From positions 248,001 to 312,000 of the forward strand of contig DAIQON010000001.1 in the NCBI GenBank assembly GCA_036787835.1: 64,000 nt of DNA, written 5' to 3'. This DNA comes from DAIQON01 sp036787835. GTDB lineage: Bacteria > Patescibacteriota > Saccharimonadia > Saccharimonadales > UBA4665. The translations under genes and the position numbers were made by a program. Positions 51,440-60,584 of the stretch are shown piece by piece. Under the pieces are notes generated by a model. That model did not search any database and was not told the DNA's origin. It saw nothing but the letters and a program-made list of their open reading frames with translations. Positions within the stretch are counted from its first letter, which is position 1, and every line of letters begins with the position of its first letter.

Positions 51440-52126
51440 TCATTTTTGAAGCAGCACCCAATAATTGGTTGCCATGCCTTTTCGGCCCAATTTTTCACCA
51501 GGCTTACTAATTTTCTTTATATCTAAGATTTTAAACTGTTTATAAAACTGTCTAAGTTCAGCTTCATCATAGTTCTTCTGGAACTTACCACTGGGCCAGT
51601 AAGCACTATTGGGTTCGCTCCCTGGGTTATTCTCTATAGCTTCATTTTCCCATTCATCATCACTAGAGCAGACGTTAACCATAGCGTAGCCTCCAGGCTT
51701 AAGAGTTCTATAAAACTCGTCTCTGTAGGTTTCGCGACCTGTTTTTGTCTCAATATCAATTGATGAGAAACAATCTACGGATACATCAAAAAAGTTATCT
51801 TCAAATTGCCACGAGGCATCCATCTCAGCCTGTATAAAGTCGATTTTATTAGGCACCTTTTCTCTTATGGCAAATTCTTTCGCTATATCTAGTGCTGGAC
51901 CTATGTAATCTATAGCAAAAACATGGTAGCCGACAGTAGCCAGATAGATACTGTTTCTTCCTTTACCACAGCCAATATCCAAAGCCTTGCCAGAGATAGG
52001 CACGTCTAGACTCTTTAGGTGTTCAACGAAGGCAATGACACCGCTACCAGCCCTTTCTCTGTTCATGGCAGGCAAAGAATCAGGGTTAGTATGTTCATCA
52101 AGCCATACTTGTTGCTGTCTTCTCAT
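51440..52126 (-). CDS. Class I SAM-dependent methyltransferase
   Basis: A 228-aa enzyme with motif I ALDIGCGKGRNS (about 48-59), the acidic residue in FAIDY (about 69-73) and the hydrophobic post-I strand. The C-terminal part ends in basic residues. The fold is that of a TehB/SAM-dependent methylase. It starts at ATG 52126, divergent from the next gene. Confidence 0.85.
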   Translation of the reverse strand: MRRQQQVWLDEHTNPDSLPAMNRERAGSGVIAFVEHLKSLDVPISGKALDIGCGKGRNSIYLATVGYHVFAIDYIGPALDIAKEFAIREKVPNKIDFIQAEMDASWQFEDNFFDVSVDCFSSIDIETKTGRETYRDEFYRTLKPGGYAMVNVCSSDDEWENEAIENNPGSEPNSAYWPSGKFQKNYDEAELRQFYKQFKILDIKKISKPGEKLGRKGMATNYWVLLQK

Positions 52127-52249
52127 GGATTAATAATAGCAAAGTCAAAAATCTAGGCGCCAAAGCATCAGCTAAAAGCATTGCAAAAACTGTAGAAAAA
52201 TGTTAATATAGTGCTATATAAACATTACCATATAAATAGGTTTATACAG

Positions 52250-53596
52250 ATGGCAATAGCCAGAAAACCAGCACTTACAATCGGTTCTACGGAATACATT
52301 AGTTTTCCGTCTTTTAAGCTACATAAAATTCCAGCGAAAATAGATACTGGAGCAGATAGTTCGGCCGTCTGGGCAAGCAATATTTCGGTTAACGGCCAAG
52401 AGCTAAGTTATAGCTTATTTGGTCAGGGTTCAGCGTTTTATACGGAAGAAATAGTAAAAACTGATTTATATAAGGTAACTAAGGTAAAAAATTCCTTCGG
52501 CCAAGAAGAGTTTAGGTACAAAGTAAAACTAGCAATCAAGGTTGGTGACAAAAGTCTAATTAGCTGGTTTACCCTTGCCGACCGCTCAAAAAATACTTAT
52601 CCAATAATCCTTGGGAAAAACTTCTTAAGGTCACGCTTTGTGGTTGACGTATCTATTAAGCACGCTCTAGATAAAGATGAATCAGTAAATAAAGTCATTG
52701 TCTTATCTAGGCAGCCCAAAGACAATAAAGATTTTTTTAATAAAGTATCTAAATCACAAACGGTCAACTCAAAGTATATAAACCTGGGGTACGAATCACT
52801 GCTGTTTAGCATTAGTTCAGATCATATTAGTATTTGTGCCTATCCTGGCCTGGGAGACATAGCTATAAGTGATCTTGTTTATATAAAAACTCATAAAACC
52901 AATGCTGATCAAGCGCAGGCTGTCGCGGATTATCTTAAATTTAAGGCAGTAAGGTTTATTGGGAAAGAGATAAATAATAACTCAGCCGTCGGTAAACTAA
53001 GTGAATACATGAGATTAGCGGTGAACCGCTTGCCAATACCTAGTAGTGTCGCTGCAAGTTCTAAGACTTTGAGTTTAAATTACGACCTATTAGTTGAACA
53101 GCTAGGTAGTCCATTCGTACTTAAGGATTCAAATAGTGATCGTGGCAAAAATAACTTTTTAATATCCTCTAAGGTCGACTTCTTGAAAATATTGGACGAA
53201 GCCAACCCAGTCCGTGTATATATCGCCCAACAATATATACAAAGCGATGGATACTACCGGCTGCTAGTTACTGGCAGGGAAGTTGCATTAGCAATAAAAA
53301 GAGCCTCGGTTAGCAATAAGAACCCACTTAAAGAACATCTAAATCAGCCTGCTGGTGGAGCCAATGCAACTCTTGTTAAGCTTGACGATATACCTGCAGA
53401 CGCTAAAGATCTAGCTATAAGAGCGGCCATGGTAATGGAGCGCGAAATTGCTGGTGTAGATATTCTTAAAGATCAAAAGAATAATCTGTGGTATATATTA
53501 GAAGCCAACTACGATCCACAAATTCGTACAGGAAGATTCTTGGACGAAAAGCTAAGAGCGGTGGCGAAATTTCTTGATAGTCAGCTAACAAGCTAA
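52250..53596 (+). CDS. Fusion of RimB-like retropepsin (ATP-dependent zinc protease family) and RimK-type ATP-grasp domain
   Basis: A 448-aa protein starting at ATG 52250 (MAIARKPALTIG). Residues about 10-150 are a retropepsin-like domain with the aspartyl motif KIDTGADSSA (30-39) and the late PIILGKNFLRSRFVVD. Residues about 270-445 are an ATP-grasp: SPFVLKDSNSDRGKN (about 285-299), a QQYIQSDGYYRLLV lid strand and GVDILKDQKNNLWYILEANY (about 408-427). In Pseudomonas RimK adds glutamates to S6 and the separate protease RimB removes them. Here both activities would be on one chain, next door to rimK. Confidence 0.85.
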   Translation: MAIARKPALTIGSTEYISFPSFKLHKIPAKIDTGADSSAVWASNISVNGQELSYSLFGQGSAFYTEEIVKTDLYKVTKVKNSFGQEEFRYKVKLAIKVGDKSLISWFTLADRSKNTYPIILGKNFLRSRFVVDVSIKHALDKDESVNKVIVLSRQPKDNKDFFNKVSKSQTVNSKYINLGYESLLFSISSDHISICAYPGLGDIAISDLVYIKTHKTNADQAQAVADYLKFKAVRFIGKEINNNSAVGKLSEYMRLAVNRLPIPSSVAASSKTLSLNYDLLVEQLGSPFVLKDSNSDRGKNNFLISSKVDFLKILDEANPVRVYIAQQYIQSDGYYRLLVTGREVALAIKRASVSNKNPLKEHLNQPAGGANATLVKLDDIPADAKDLAIRAAMVMEREIAGVDILKDQKNNLWYILEANYDPQIRTGRFLDEKLRAVAKFLDSQLTS

Positions 53597-53646
53597 CTAC
53601 TCAATCTAAATGTTTATGGTAATGTTAAGTTAGTAGGCTTTAGTAA

Positions 53647-53979
53647 ATGAATGACTTAGTAAAAATAGTAGTTTATGTTCCCGAAAATAATGCTGACAGT
53701 ATACGTCAGGCAATTGGTGATGCTGGTGCTGGGGTCGTTGGAGACTATACATTCTGTAGTTATTCAATCAAGGGCATCGGTAGATACATACCCGGCCAGA
53801 ACGCCAACCCATACATAGGGTCATCCGGGAAACTGGAAAGTGTCGATGAAGAACGAATCGAAGTTCAGTGTGAAAAATCTAAAGCCAAAAAAGTTATAGA
53901 AGCAATTAAGGCGGCACATCCTTATGAAGAAGTCGTAATTGACGTCTATCAGTTACTAAACCTAGATTATGATCAATAA
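53647..53979 (+). CDS. NIF3/CutA-like PII-fold domain protein
   Basis: A 110-aa protein: LVKIVVYVPENNADSIRQAIGDAGAGVVGDY, then GIGRYIPGQNANPYIGSSGKLE and AIKAAHPYEEVVIDVYQL. This matches the small domain found inserted in NIF3/YqfO proteins and resembles CutA. It is a stand-alone copy. It probably forms a trimer; function unknown (metal or metabolite binding suggested for relatives). Confidence 0.8.
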   Translation: MNDLVKIVVYVPENNADSIRQAIGDAGAGVVGDYTFCSYSIKGIGRYIPGQNANPYIGSSGKLESVDEERIEVQCEKSKAKKVIEAIKAAHPYEEVVIDVYQLLNLDYDQ

Positions 53980-54014
53980 ATGGCATAGTTACCTAGCGAT
54001 GCTATCATAGATCT

Positions 54015-55052
54015 ATGGGGAAAATAGACTTTAGAACTCAAGTCGAGGATGGCCTAAAAGAGCTTTTTAGCACCGAACAAAAAGCTGCTCTAACTGGTGA
54101 ATCTCGTGAACTAATTAAGTTATGCGCAAAGGTTATCATTGGCTCAGGTAAAAGGTTTAGGCCAAGGCTATTTGACGTCACATACGCGATCTACGGAGGC
54201 AAAGACAGCAGGGATGTTCTAGATATGGGTCTTGCTCTAGAGCTTTTCCACCAGGCCCTACTAGTACACGATGATGTAATTGACCAAGACCTCACTCGAA
54301 ACGGCCAGTTGAATATTATAGGTGAATATAAAAAAGATAAAGATTATGACCACGGTAATACTCCAGAAGCAATGGCAATTTTAGCTGGAGATTATCTTCT
54401 GAATTTAGTTAACAAAATAATAATTGATAGCAAACAACTAACCAATGATCAGAAAATTGTAGTTATAAGGCTATTTATCGAGACCTTTAATAGCGTAATC
54501 TTTGGCCAACAACTAGATAGCCTGAATATAGATAACCTAATGTCCGACATTACTGCAAGTGACCTAATGAATATAAATATTAAAAAGACTGCGAGTTATA
54601 CGACAATTCTTCCAATGCGACTGGCTGCCTATATCCGCAAATTAGAAGTGCCCGAATTGGCTAAAATAGATAAATTTGCACAAGATTTAGGTCTATATTA
54701 TCAGCTGGTAAATGACTATTCTGACTACTTTAGTTTGTCTACCGAGGATGTATCACCAGGAAAACTCAGCGACTATAAAGTCGGAAAAATAACTTATATA
54801 TATAAAATTGCAAAGGATAAACTGAAAGGTAAAGACCTTAGCTTTTTTACGACAAACTTTTCCAATAGCGAATTGACTAGCTCAGATATGAATAAGATAT
54901 CGATACTTCTCAAAAAATACTCAATTGATGAATTTGCGAAAGACGAGGCCAGTGCATTTCTGACAAAAGCATCTGACGAGCTCGAAGCTTTAGCCATATC
55001 CAAGGACTCTAAACTACAGCTCACTGCACTTTTAGAGAATCTCAAAATATAG
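54015..55052 (+). CDS. Polyprenyl diphosphate synthase
   Basis: A 345-aa trans-isoprenyl synthase. First Asp motif HDDVIDQDLTR (about 90-100, DDVID) and second motif NDYSDYF (about 235-241, NDxxD), GSGKRFRPRL near the start binds the diphosphate. It elongates FPP-like allylic substrates and could make the lipid carrier for MurJ/lipid II. TATCAT (54003-54008) is 6 nt before the ATG. No isoprenoid pathway genes are seen in this window. Confidence 0.9.
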   Translation: MGKIDFRTQVEDGLKELFSTEQKAALTGESRELIKLCAKVIIGSGKRFRPRLFDVTYAIYGGKDSRDVLDMGLALELFHQALLVHDDVIDQDLTRNGQLNIIGEYKKDKDYDHGNTPEAMAILAGDYLLNLVNKIIIDSKQLTNDQKIVVIRLFIETFNSVIFGQQLDSLNIDNLMSDITASDLMNINIKKTASYTTILPMRLAAYIRKLEVPELAKIDKFAQDLGLYYQLVNDYSDYFSLSTEDVSPGKLSDYKVGKITYIYKIAKDKLKGKDLSFFTTNFSNSELTSSDMNKISILLKKYSIDEFAKDEASAFLTKASDELEALAISKDSKLQLTALLENLKI

Positions 55053-55101
55053 TATAATAACAGATAAGAAGCGGTATTTAATCCAAGAAGAGGGTGAACA
55101 G

Positions 55102-55827
55102 TTGAGCGGACATTCTAAGTGGTCAACAATTAAAAGACAAAAAGGCGCGAAAGATGCGGCTCGCGGCGCAGTATTTACTAAGTTGGGCAATCAGATTGCG
55201 ATCGCAGCTAGATCAGGAATCGATCCCGATACTAACTTTAGCCTTAGATTGGCAATCGATAAGGCCAAGGCGGCCAATATGCCACTTGCCAATATTCAGA
55301 GGTCAATCGATCGTGTAAAAGATAAATCTGCCGAACAATTACAAGAGGTTATGTACGAAGGCTACGGTCCAGGCGGAGTAGCTATACTGGTCGAAACAGC
55401 TACTGACAATATTAACCGTACCTATCCAGAAGTACGTCTGGCTTTCAGCAAGCATGGCGGTAACATGGCTGAGAAGGGTGCAGTTGCCTTTCAGTTTGAA
55501 AGAAAAGGCCTAATTAGACTAACTACTGCAAGTGATGACATTACTCTCCAGGCTATAGAGGCTGGTGCCGATGACATTATAGAAGAAGAAGACGGTGGCA
55601 CAATAGTCTACACAGCAGCCGGCGATTTAGCGAAGGTTCGCGATCAACTTAAAGAAAATGGTCTGGAGATAAGTGACGCAGAGCTTACGTATGTTCCCGC
55701 TGCAACCGTAGAAGTTACCGATAGCGCTACTGCTGGGAAGATAATGCGTTTAATGGATGCTTTAGATGACATTGACGACGTTACCAATACTCATGTCAAT
55801 TTTGATATTGACGAGAGCTTGCTATAA
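55102..55827 (+). CDS. YebC/TACO1 family translation or transcription factor
   Basis: A 241-aa protein with the family start MSGHSKWSTIKRQKGAKDAA, KAKAANMPLANIQRSID and EGYGPGGVA(I). TTG start at 55102 with AAGAGGGTGAACA upstream. Bacterial relatives are described as transcription regulators near ruvABC or as factors easing ribosome stalling on prolines. Adjacent to ruvC (12 nt), as in many bacteria. Confidence 0.94.
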   Translation: MSGHSKWSTIKRQKGAKDAARGAVFTKLGNQIAIAARSGIDPDTNFSLRLAIDKAKAANMPLANIQRSIDRVKDKSAEQLQEVMYEGYGPGGVAILVETATDNINRTYPEVRLAFSKHGGNMAEKGAVAFQFERKGLIRLTTASDDITLQAIEAGADDIIEEEDGGTIVYTAAGDLAKVRDQLKENGLEISDAELTYVPAATVEVTDSATAGKIMRLMDALDDIDDVTNTHVNFDIDESLL

Positions 55828-55839
55828 AGGTTTAACTAA

Positions 55840-56316
55840 ATGCGAATTATCGGCATTGACCCCGGCACAGCAATACTAGGCTTTGGCGTAATAGACAGCA
55901 TTAAAGGGTCGCAGCCGGTCATAGTTGATGCCGGTGTTATTAGGACCCCATCCGATCATTCTGACGGCCAAAGACTACAGACGATTTTTAACGAACTAAC
56001 GAATATTGTGGCTGAAAATAAGCCAGAAATTATTGTTGTTGAGAAGCTATTCTTTGCTCAAAATGTAACTACTGCGATGACCGTCTCCCAAGCAAGAGGA
56101 GTAGTGCTACTAGTTGGCGAACAAGCCAATCTTGAACTTTTTGAATATACGCCACTGCAAATAAAACAAGCCCTTACCGGCTATGGTCATGCTGAAAAGA
56201 AACAGATCCAGGAAATGGTACGAGTAATCCTAAAACTTAAGGAAATCCCTAAGCCCGACGACTGTGCAGATGCACTAGCTGCAGCAATTATGCATTCAAT
56301 GATTACTTCTAGCTGA
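55840..56316 (+). CDS. ruvC: Holliday junction resolvase RuvC
   Basis: A 158-aa nuclease: IGIDPGTAILGFG (about 4-16) with D7, VEKLFFAQNV (about 67-76, E68) and DCADALAAAI (about 141-150) supply the metal-binding acids. It cuts junctions presented by RuvAB. Complete. Confidence 0.95.
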   Translation: MRIIGIDPGTAILGFGVIDSIKGSQPVIVDAGVIRTPSDHSDGQRLQTIFNELTNIVAENKPEIIVVEKLFFAQNVTTAMTVSQARGVVLLVGEQANLELFEYTPLQIKQALTGYGHAEKKQIQEMVRVILKLKEIPKPDDCADALAAAIMHSMITSS

Positions 56317-56336
56317 GCCAGCAATCACTATGCTGA

Positions 56337-56342
56337 TATACT
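56337..56342 (+). promoter_or_regulatory. -10 box of ruvA, leaderless start
   Basis: TATACT, 6 nt before ATG 56349, within the 32-nt ruvC-ruvA gap. Confidence 0.5.
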
Positions 56343-56348
56343 GTACAA

Positions 56349-56930
56349 ATGATAGCAAGTCTTACTGGAGAGATAGCAGAAAAACTGATCGATCGAGTAA
56401 TTCTCGAAGTTAATGGCGTCGGCTACGAACTATATATTACTTTGTTTGAGTACGAAAAATTAGAAGCCGGTAATAAGTACCGTATGTACATACATGAACA
56501 CATTCGTGAAGACTCATATGATCTATATGGTTTTACCGATCAGGAGTCGAAAAAGTTGTTTGAACAACTTATTAGCGTTAAAAATGTTGGCCCTAAAGTT
56601 GGCCTAGCACTGATGAGTATAGGAACGTCGGCCAGTCTAAAAACCGCCATTGCTGGTGGGGACGTCCATACCTTAATGAGCGCCAAAGGTGTAGGTAAGC
56701 GTGCGGCTGAACAGCTAATTGTTGAGCTTAGGGATAAAGTTGGCTTAGTAACTGGAGCTGAAGCTGAAGAAGTTATATCTAGATCTGGAATTAACTCATC
56801 TGATGAGGCTGTTCAGGCTCTTTTGGCTCTTGGTTACAGTGAGGTTGACGCCATTCGGGCACTTCAAGCAGTAGACAAAGATTTATCAGTTAGTGAGAGA
56901 GTAAAATTAGCTTTGAAGGGGGTATCTTAA
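56349..56930 (+). CDS. ruvA: Holliday junction DNA helicase subunit RuvA
   Basis: A 193-aa protein: N-terminal OB domain (MIASLTGEIAEKLIDRVILEVNGVGYE), two helix-hairpin-helix motifs (VGPKVGLALMSIG and GVGKRAAEQLIVEL), and the C-terminal RuvB-binding UBA-like domain (EAVQALLALGYSEVDAIRAL). Intact. It is followed after 4 nt by an aldo/keto reductase. Confidence 0.95.
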   Translation: MIASLTGEIAEKLIDRVILEVNGVGYELYITLFEYEKLEAGNKYRMYIHEHIREDSYDLYGFTDQESKKLFEQLISVKNVGPKVGLALMSIGTSASLKTAIAGGDVHTLMSAKGVGKRAAEQLIVELRDKVGLVTGAEAEEVISRSGINSSDEAVQALLALGYSEVDAIRALQAVDKDLSVSERVKLALKGVS

Positions 56931-56934
56931 AATA

Positions 56935-57753
56935 ATGTCTGTACCTAATATAAAACTGGCTGACGGAACCTCAATACCGCAATTTGGGCTTGGACTCTGG
57001 AAAGTAACCGATGAACAGACCTTTAGTGAAATGTTTGACAGCGCAATTGATGCAGGATACCGAATGTTTGACAGTGCTCAAATTTATAAGAATGAACAAC
57101 TTCTCGGAAGTGCTATTAAAGCATCAAGAGTCAGTCGCAGCGAGCTTTATATTACAACCAAGATATCGGTTAATAATTTTGGCTATAAAAAGACCTTGTC
57201 TAGCTTTAAAACATCGATGGAAAAATTGGATATTGATTATGTCGACTTACTACTACTACATTTTCCAGTTTCAGTTCTACGAAAGAAATCCTGGAAAGCC
57301 CTAGAAGAGATTCAGGCATCTGGCCAGGTTAAGTCTATCGGCGTTAGTAATTACACAGTTAGACACCTAAAAGAACTTTCTGGGTATGCACATATAATGC
57401 CGGTTGTTAATCAAGTTGAGCTGCATTTATTTTTACAGCAACCTGAGCTTGTAGAATATTGCATAAATCATCGCATAGCTATTGAGGCTTATTCACCGCT
57501 AGCTCATGGTAAAAGAATGGATGATGACATTGTTTTACAGATTGCCAATAAACACGAGAAAACCTACGCCCAGATTATGCTAAGGTTTTTGATTCAGCTT
57601 GGTATGATCGTCATCCCTAAGTCAGTTACTAAAGATCGGATTGAACAGAATATTAACATATTTGATTTTAAGCTTGACGGCTCTGACATGAAGGTATTAA
57701 AATCTGCAGACCGTAACCTAAGGACTTGTTGGAACCCAACTCTAGTTCCATAA
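56935..57753 (+). CDS. Aldo/keto reductase inside the ruv operon
   Basis: A 272-aa NADPH-dependent reductase: MFDSAQIYKNEQLLG (about 43-57, catalytic Asp and Tyr), TTKISVNNFGY (catalytic Lys in TK), GVSNYTVRHLKEL (about 137-149) and the C-terminal VIPKSVTKDRIEQN. The catalytic Asp-Tyr-Lys-His set is present apart from possible replacement near LLHFP. It lies 4 nt after ruvA and 17 nt before ruvB, so co-transcribed with repair genes. Confidence 0.88.
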   Translation: MSVPNIKLADGTSIPQFGLGLWKVTDEQTFSEMFDSAIDAGYRMFDSAQIYKNEQLLGSAIKASRVSRSELYITTKISVNNFGYKKTLSSFKTSMEKLDIDYVDLLLLHFPVSVLRKKSWKALEEIQASGQVKSIGVSNYTVRHLKELSGYAHIMPVVNQVELHLFLQQPELVEYCINHRIAIEAYSPLAHGKRMDDDIVLQIANKHEKTYAQIMLRFLIQLGMIVIPKSVTKDRIEQNINIFDFKLDGSDMKVLKSADRNLRTCWNPTLVP

Positions 57754-57770
57754 AATAAGGATATATAGTT

Positions 57771-58775
57771 GTGATAGACAGAATCATAAATACACCGCTC
57801 GACGCACCTGATGAACAGGAGCTTGAAAATACTCTTAGACCAAGAGACTTTGCTAATTATATCGGCCAAACTCGCCTAAAACAGAACCTCAAGCTAGCTA
57901 TTGATGCCGCTAAAAAGCGTGAAGAGCCACTTGATCACGTGCTTCTTTATGGGCCTCCTGGACTTGGTAAGACAACCATGGCTAATGTAATAGCCAATGA
58001 AATGAGCGCACAAATCAGAGTAACTTCAGGACCGGCCATTGACCGGGCTGGGGACCTAGCTAGTTTACTGACTAATCTTCAAGACGGAGATATTTTATTT
58101 ATAGATGAGATCCATCGTTTGAACCGAACGGTTGAAGAAGTCCTATATTCAGCTATGGAAGACTTTAAACTAGATATCATGCTAGGTAAGGGGCCCAGTG
58201 CCAGGTCGTTAAGACTAGATCTACCAACGTTTACTATTATTGGTGCTACAACCCGCGCTGGTGCTCTAGCCGCCCCACTCAGGGATCGTTTCGGTATAGT
58301 TCACCGACTTGAGTTCTATCAGCTGGATGAAATGGAACTAATAATCAATCGGGCAGCAAAAATTCTAAAAGTGGGCATAGATAAACAGGCGCCAAGCCTA
58401 CTGGCTAGTAGATCTCGACTTACTCCAAGAATCGCTAATAGACTACTAAAAAGGGTTAGGGACTTCGCAGATGTTAATGGTAACGGGACAATAAACGTTG
58501 ATAATGCAAAACAGGCACTTGATCTGCTAGAAATTGATGACATCGGACTGGATCCAGCCGATAGATCATTACTTAACGCCATCATTGATCACTATAACGG
58601 GGGGCCTGTTGGCGTTGAGACTCTAGCAGCAATAACAGCCGAGGAACGATCTACAATTGAAGACTTTATCGAGCCCTACTTGATGCAAGTAGGTTTGTTA
58701 GAGCGAACCCCCAGGGGAAGAAAAGTTACCCCTAAAGCTGTTAAGCATTTGAACAAGACTTTAAAAGATAAATAG
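57771..58775 (+). CDS. ruvB: Holliday junction helicase RuvB
   Basis: A 334-aa AAA+ motor. GTG start. LRPRDFANYIGQTRLKQNLK (about 23-42), Walker A GPPGLGKT (about 65-72), Walker B FIDEIHRL, sensor GATTRAGAL and the winged C-terminal domain with PRGRKVTPKAVKHL. It pumps DNA through RuvA-bound junctions. Converges with the pilin gene 3 nt away. Confidence 0.96.
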   Translation: MIDRIINTPLDAPDEQELENTLRPRDFANYIGQTRLKQNLKLAIDAAKKREEPLDHVLLYGPPGLGKTTMANVIANEMSAQIRVTSGPAIDRAGDLASLLTNLQDGDILFIDEIHRLNRTVEEVLYSAMEDFKLDIMLGKGPSARSLRLDLPTFTIIGATTRAGALAAPLRDRFGIVHRLEFYQLDEMELIINRAAKILKVGIDKQAPSLLASRSRLTPRIANRLLKRVRDFADVNGNGTINVDNAKQALDLLEIDDIGLDPADRSLLNAIIDHYNGGPVGVETLAAITAEERSTIEDFIEPYLMQVGLLERTPRGRKVTPKAVKHLNKTLKDK

Positions 58776-58777
58776 TT

Positions 58778-59254
58778 TTAGTCTAGGTTTTGTTTGGCGT
58801 AAGTTTTAGATCCATTAACGCTACCTTCAAAGGTTGAAGTTAAAGTATATTTAGCACAATTTGTATCATCCGATTCACAAGCATTGCCATTACTATCAGT
58901 TACTTGATAGGAATAAACTTTTACTTCTGGAGCGGCCGCCAGTTGAACATTTGAAGTAGTTTCACTACTAGAAGGGTCGAGCATATCCGATGGCGATAAC
59001 TTAGGTAAATGTGAAGCTAGCCAGGTCTTATTATTTAAATCTGTGAGCGAAGGATAGTAACCATTCTGACTATAGAAGCCTTCAAGTTGTGTCTGGATAG
59101 ACTGAATATCTGTTTGGCGTTTGGCGTTTCTAGATTTAGCTTGAATGCCGCTGTATGTACTTATTACTATAGCCGCCAATATCCCAATTGCCACCAGGAC
59201 AATACCTAACTCATAGAACGTGAAGCCATTTTGCTTGTTAGAAAGCCGTGTCAT
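58778..59254 (-). CDS. Type IV pilin-like protein
   Basis: A 158-aa protein with a prepilin signal: NGFTFYELGIVLVAIGILAAIVIS (about 9-32, cut after G10, mature start F-T-F-Y-E with E5), then a helix with RNAKRQTDIQSIQTQLEGFY and a Cys-pair C-terminal domain (CESDDTNC about 131-138). Major-pilin-like. Saccharibacteria use pili to attach to hosts and take up DNA. The gene is alone here; machine genes lie elsewhere. Confidence 0.88.
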   Translation of the reverse strand: MTRLSNKQNGFTFYELGIVLVAIGILAAIVISTYSGIQAKSRNAKRQTDIQSIQTQLEGFYSQNGYYPSLTDLNNKTWLASHLPKLSPSDMLDPSSSETTSNVQLAAAPEVKVYSYQVTDSNGNACESDDTNCAKYTLTSTFEGSVNGSKTYAKQNLD

Positions 59255-59494
59255 GATTAGTTAATGTATCTCACTTTATTAAAACTTACTTTTCTAGTTC
59301 GATATATGTTTATTTAGCCCCATCCTAGCTTATTATAAGCCTTAGCGTAATCAAATCAAACAATGCCAAGTTATCTAAAAGTTTAATAGATATTAACGCT
59401 TTATAAGATATAGTCTAGGTTTAATTATTAAACTAGCATAAAATAATTAGACTATTTAAAACTTAAGCAGTTTATTTAAGCGGCTCGTTTCCGT

Positions 59495-59500
59495 TATAGT
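59495..59500 (+). promoter_or_regulatory. Putative -10 box of recA
   Basis: TATAGT, about 40 nt before the recA start, giving a short leader with a GGAGG site. No LexA/SOS box is seen in the AT-rich 286-nt gap (59255-59540), which otherwise contains nothing I can support. Confidence 0.5.
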
Positions 59501-59540
59501 ACTAGGTAAATAGACGAAGGTCTTAAAAAGTGGAGGCATT

Positions 59541-60551
59541 ATGACTGATTCAAAAGATAACAAGGACGCTAAAACGAAAGCTCTGGGGCTGGCTCTTGAT
59601 CAAATTGAAAAGCAATTTGGGAAAGGTTCGATCATGAAACTTGGAGAAACACCCCATACCGAAGTTGAGATTTTCCCAAGTGGAGCAATTTCGCTCGACT
59701 TAGCACTTGGCGGAGGCCTGCCAAAAGGACGAGTTGTTGAGATCTACGGTCCAGAGAGTTCTGGCAAAACGACACTTACGCTACACGCAATTGCCGAAGT
59801 TCAGAAACGTGGTGGCATCGCTGCATTTATTGATGCCGAGCATGCACTTGACCCTGCCTATGCTAAACGCATTGGTGTTGACACAGAGAATCTGCTACTA
59901 AGTCAGCCAGACAATGGTGAGCAAGCACTTGAAATCGCCGAAACTCTAGTTCGTTCAAACGCGGTTGACCTTATTGTCATCGACTCAGTTGCAGCCTTAG
60001 TCCCACGTGCTGAAATTGAAGGCGACATGGGTGACTCTCTGCCTGGTTTACAGGCAAGGCTAATGAGCCAGGCACTAAGAAAGCTAACAGCAGTAATTAG
60101 CAGGTCTCGAACAACAGTAATTTTCATAAACCAGATTCGTATGAAGATTGGTGTTATGTTTGGTAATCCAGAAACAACTACTGGTGGTAATGCCCTCAAA
60201 TTTTACTCATCTGTCAGAATGGACATTCGCCGAATCGGCCAAATTAAGCAGGGTGATGAGGTAGTTGGCAATCGAACCAGAGTCAAGGTGGTAAAAAATA
60301 AAATTGCGCCTCCATTTAAAGAAGCAGAATTCGATATTATGTATAACAAGGGGATCTCTAGGTCGGGTGATGTCCTCGATTTAGCAGCTAATAGCGATAT
60401 CGTTGAAAAAGCTGGAGCTTGGTATTCATATAAGGGAGCAAAAATTGGACAGGGCCGCGAAGCAACAAAAACTTACCTAGAAGCTAATCCTAAAGTTCTT
60501 GAAGAAATAGCCGCTGCCGTACTCAAAGCTTCAGTTAAAGAAGCGGACTAA
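59541..60551 (+). CDS. recA: Recombinase RecA
   Basis: A 336-aa protein: FGKGSIMKLGE, Walker A GPESSGKT (about 71-78), IDAEHALD (about 98-105), loops L1/L2 with INQIRMKIGVMFGNPETTTGG. Strand exchange and repair, co-factor for SOS. GTGGAGGCATT before ATG is a strong ribosome-binding site. Followed by recX. Confidence 0.98.
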   Translation: MTDSKDNKDAKTKALGLALDQIEKQFGKGSIMKLGETPHTEVEIFPSGAISLDLALGGGLPKGRVVEIYGPESSGKTTLTLHAIAEVQKRGGIAAFIDAEHALDPAYAKRIGVDTENLLLSQPDNGEQALEIAETLVRSNAVDLIVIDSVAALVPRAEIEGDMGDSLPGLQARLMSQALRKLTAVISRSRTTVIFINQIRMKIGVMFGNPETTTGGNALKFYSSVRMDIRRIGQIKQGDEVVGNRTRVKVVKNKIAPPFKEAEFDIMYNKGISRSGDVLDLAANSDIVEKAGAWYSYKGAKIGQGREATKTYLEANPKVLEEIAAAVLKASVKEAD

Positions 60552-60584
60552 TATAGACTCAGGCTTAGCGCTTGAGGGTTGGTA

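Noticed and set aside
59255..59540. LexA/SOS box before recA
   Set aside because: No CTG-N10-CAG or GAAC-N4-GTTC-type palindrome was found in the gap.
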